Below are positions 5,028-6,058 of a DNA stretch of 6,058 nt, one piece after another; positions within the stretch are counted from its first letter, which is position 1; each line of letters begins with the position of its first letter. A model generated the notes under the pieces. The model searched no databases and was not told the origin of the DNA. It saw only the letters and a program-made list of their open reading frames with translations. This stretch comes from Chloroflexota bacterium (GTDB lineage: Bacteria; Chloroflexota; Dehalococcoidia; Lucifugimonadales; UBA1127): positions 1 through 6,058 of the forward strand of contig JAPPNT010000086.1 of the NCBI GenBank assembly GCA_028873745.1. Direction: 5' to 3'. A program made the translations under genes and the position numbers.

Positions 5028-5750
5028 TTACGGGGCTTCCGGCTGGCCCGGCTCGTCGTCCTTAGAGGACGCCAACCCTCGCCCCAGAAGGACCATGTAC
5101 ACGAGCCCGGATACCGACATGGCCGCGAACACGGGGGCGAAGGCCAGCTCCAGGTCGTTCGAGTGCCACGTGGCGATGAACACCACCAACGAGGCAACAG
5201 CGAGCGCCGCGACAATGGCGTTCAGCGCCCTCGGCAGCCGCACGGGCTCGGGGCGGTAGGCGAGGCCGAGCGCCAGGACCGCCGTTCCGGTGAAACCCGC
5301 CACGCCGGATGCCAGGTGCAGTCCGAACCACACGCGCTGCGTCGCCAGCGCCGCATCGAGCCACTCCTGCGACTTCGCGGCGTCGCTCTCCAGCGCGGCC
5401 CCTCCCATGCCGGCGATCATGTAGTCGAGGCCGCGCATGACCAGTTGCAGCACGAGGGCGAGGGACATCGCCAGCAGGCCGAGCCGGGGCACGGGGGCCG
5501 CATACCGCCGCAGGGTCAGGAGACCGTGCAGCATCAGCAGGGCGCCGAGGATGATCACGATGTTCGTGGCGTAGGCCAGCGTTTCGTTGCGGCCCATGGC
5601 CAGCGTGATGTCGTTGAGGTTGACGAAGGCCACGTTGTCGACCGCGCCGCGTCCCGGCGAGAGGATAAAGCCCACCGCCACCGTCGCGGTCCCGGCGAGC
5701 AGCGACCAGCCGCCAAGCTGCCTTTCCGTCATGCGCATGATGCTGACCAT
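5028..5750 (-). CDS. Six-helix integral membrane protein of unrecognised family
   Basis: The 240-residue product is strongly hydrophobic, with six likely membrane helices at about 14-32, 58-80, 88-112, 138-164, 176-194 and 203-223, and a charged C-terminal tail (SSKDDEPGQPEAP). There is no cleavable signal peptide; the first helix follows a short N-terminus, MVSIMRMTERQLGG. The longest loops are 33-57 (GAVDNVAFVNLNDITLAMGR) and 113-137. The only three histidines, H75, H145 and H196, lie in or at the ends of helices 2, 4 and 5. The ATG at 5750 is preferred because GAGG lies 8 nt upstream. An in-frame ATG at 5858 would add a Pro/His-rich segment, and internal ATGs at 5738 and 5732 lack ribosome sites. 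I cannot assign a family or substrate. It is convergent with trmD and co-directional with the partial gene at 5866, with a possible promoter of its own between them. Confidence 0.78.
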   Translation of the reverse strand: MVSIMRMTERQLGGWSLLAGTATVAVGFILSPGRGAVDNVAFVNLNDITLAMGRNETLAYATNIVIILGALLMLHGLLTLRRYAAPVPRLGLLAMSLALVLQLVMRGLDYMIAGMGGAALESDAAKSQEWLDAALATQRVWFGLHLASGVAGFTGTAVLALGLAYRPEPVRLPRALNAIVAALAVASLVVFIATWHSNDLELAFAPVFAAMSVSGLVYMVLLGRGLASSKDDEPGQPEAP

Positions 5751-5806
5751 CGGCGTGTCCTCGAAGACTGGCTGGGCGCCGCAATCGACGGCCCCCGGAT
5801 GCGGCC

Positions 5807-5835
5807 ATGCTAGCGAACCGGCGTGCGCGGGACAA
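5807..5835 (-). promoter_or_regulatory. Possible promoter of the six-helix membrane protein gene
   Basis: On the minus strand TTGTCC (5835-5830) and TAGCAT (5812-5807) lie exactly 17 bp apart, each with four of six consensus matches. Transcription would start near 5800, about 50 nt before the ATG at 5750. It lies within the 115-nt gap after the upstream gene's stop. The match is modest. Confidence 0.33.
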
Positions 5836-5865
5836 TGGGCCGGGCGAGCCGGAAACACACAGGCG

Positions 5866-6058
5866 CTATGCCCGCCTACGCCGGTTTCGCAGCAACAGGA
5901 CCACGCCGATTGCGGTCACGACCGCGCCGATTGCCACCGCGTAGGCCATCGCCCACCGAGGGAGGGCCGCGTCGCCGGTTGCGGGAGGAAGCTCTGGGGC
6001 GGTCAGCGTGTAGGAGATGCGCGCGTAGTAGATGGCGGTAAACCCCTCGAAACCGGAG
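5866..6058 (-). CDS. C-terminal fragment of a tail-anchored surface or membrane protein (5' end outside window)
   Basis: The frame enters from the right edge and reads 63 residues to a TAG at 5868-5866. It begins SGFEGFTAIYYARISYTLTA, followed by a proline-rich linker PELPPATGDAALP (21-33), one hydrophobic segment of about 21 residues (35-56, WAMAYAVAIGAVVTAIGVVL), and a basic end RNRRRRA (57-63). This is the layout of a protein whose main domain lies outside the membrane, held by a single C-terminal helix with a positive cytoplasmic stop. PPATGD before the helix resembles a sortase LPxTG signal without matching it exactly. The domain before it cannot be identified from so short a piece. A frame of this composition ending in a basic anchor is unlikely to be accidental, and no competing frame fits. 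Confidence 0.7.
   Translation of the reverse strand, partial: SGFEGFTAIYYARISYTLTAPELPPATGDAALPRWAMAYAVAIGAVVTAIGVVLLLRNRRRRA

Overview
This is a high-GC bacterial window of ordinary chromosomal housekeeping genes. There are two blocks on either side of a divergent intergenic region, plus a less characterised stretch at the right end. The left block, on the minus strand, reads rsmH (16S rRNA m4C1402 methyltransferase) - ftsA - ftsZ, with ftsZ running off the left edge. The right block, on the plus strand, is a MoaB/MogA-type molybdenum cofactor gene followed by trmD (tRNA m1G37 methyltransferase). Beyond trmD, and convergent with it, lie two minus-strand membrane-protein genes: a complete six-helix protein of unrecognised family, and the C-terminal end of a tail-anchored protein cut by the right edge.

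No taxonomic marker fixes the organism. The high GC and the unusually bare division cluster (rsmH, ftsA and ftsZ, with no mraZ, ftsL, ftsI, mraY, mur, ftsW or ftsQ between them) would fit a Chloroflexota/Dehalococcoidia-like bacterium. That group includes members without peptidoglycan. This assignment is inference and may be wrong.

Layout: ftsZ 1-814 (partial), 37-nt gap, ftsA 852-2111, a 247-nt gap (2112-2358) with RNA-like secondary structure, rsmH 2359-3285, a divergent promoter region (3286-3612), moaB/mogA 3613-4104, a 143-nt gap with no recognisable feature, trmD 4248-5015, a 12-nt convergent gap, the six-TM protein 5028-5750, a 115-nt gap with a possible promoter, and the partial tail-anchored protein 5866-6058.

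FtsA and FtsZ form the membrane-tethered division ring. RsmH and TrmD both modify RNA of the translation machinery. The Mo-cofactor enzyme is a functional outlier that shares the divergent promoter region with rsmH. The non-coding signals most worth attention are a consensus-like promoter for rsmH (TTGACA, 17 bp, TCTAAT), two related dyad sites with GTCACAA/TTGTGAC half-sites between rsmH and moaB, a palindrome sitting on the rsmH start, and a 17-bp long-range inverted repeat between rsmH and ftsA. I see no CRISPR array, insertion sequence, tRNA or rRNA, and no clear sign of a new multi-gene system.
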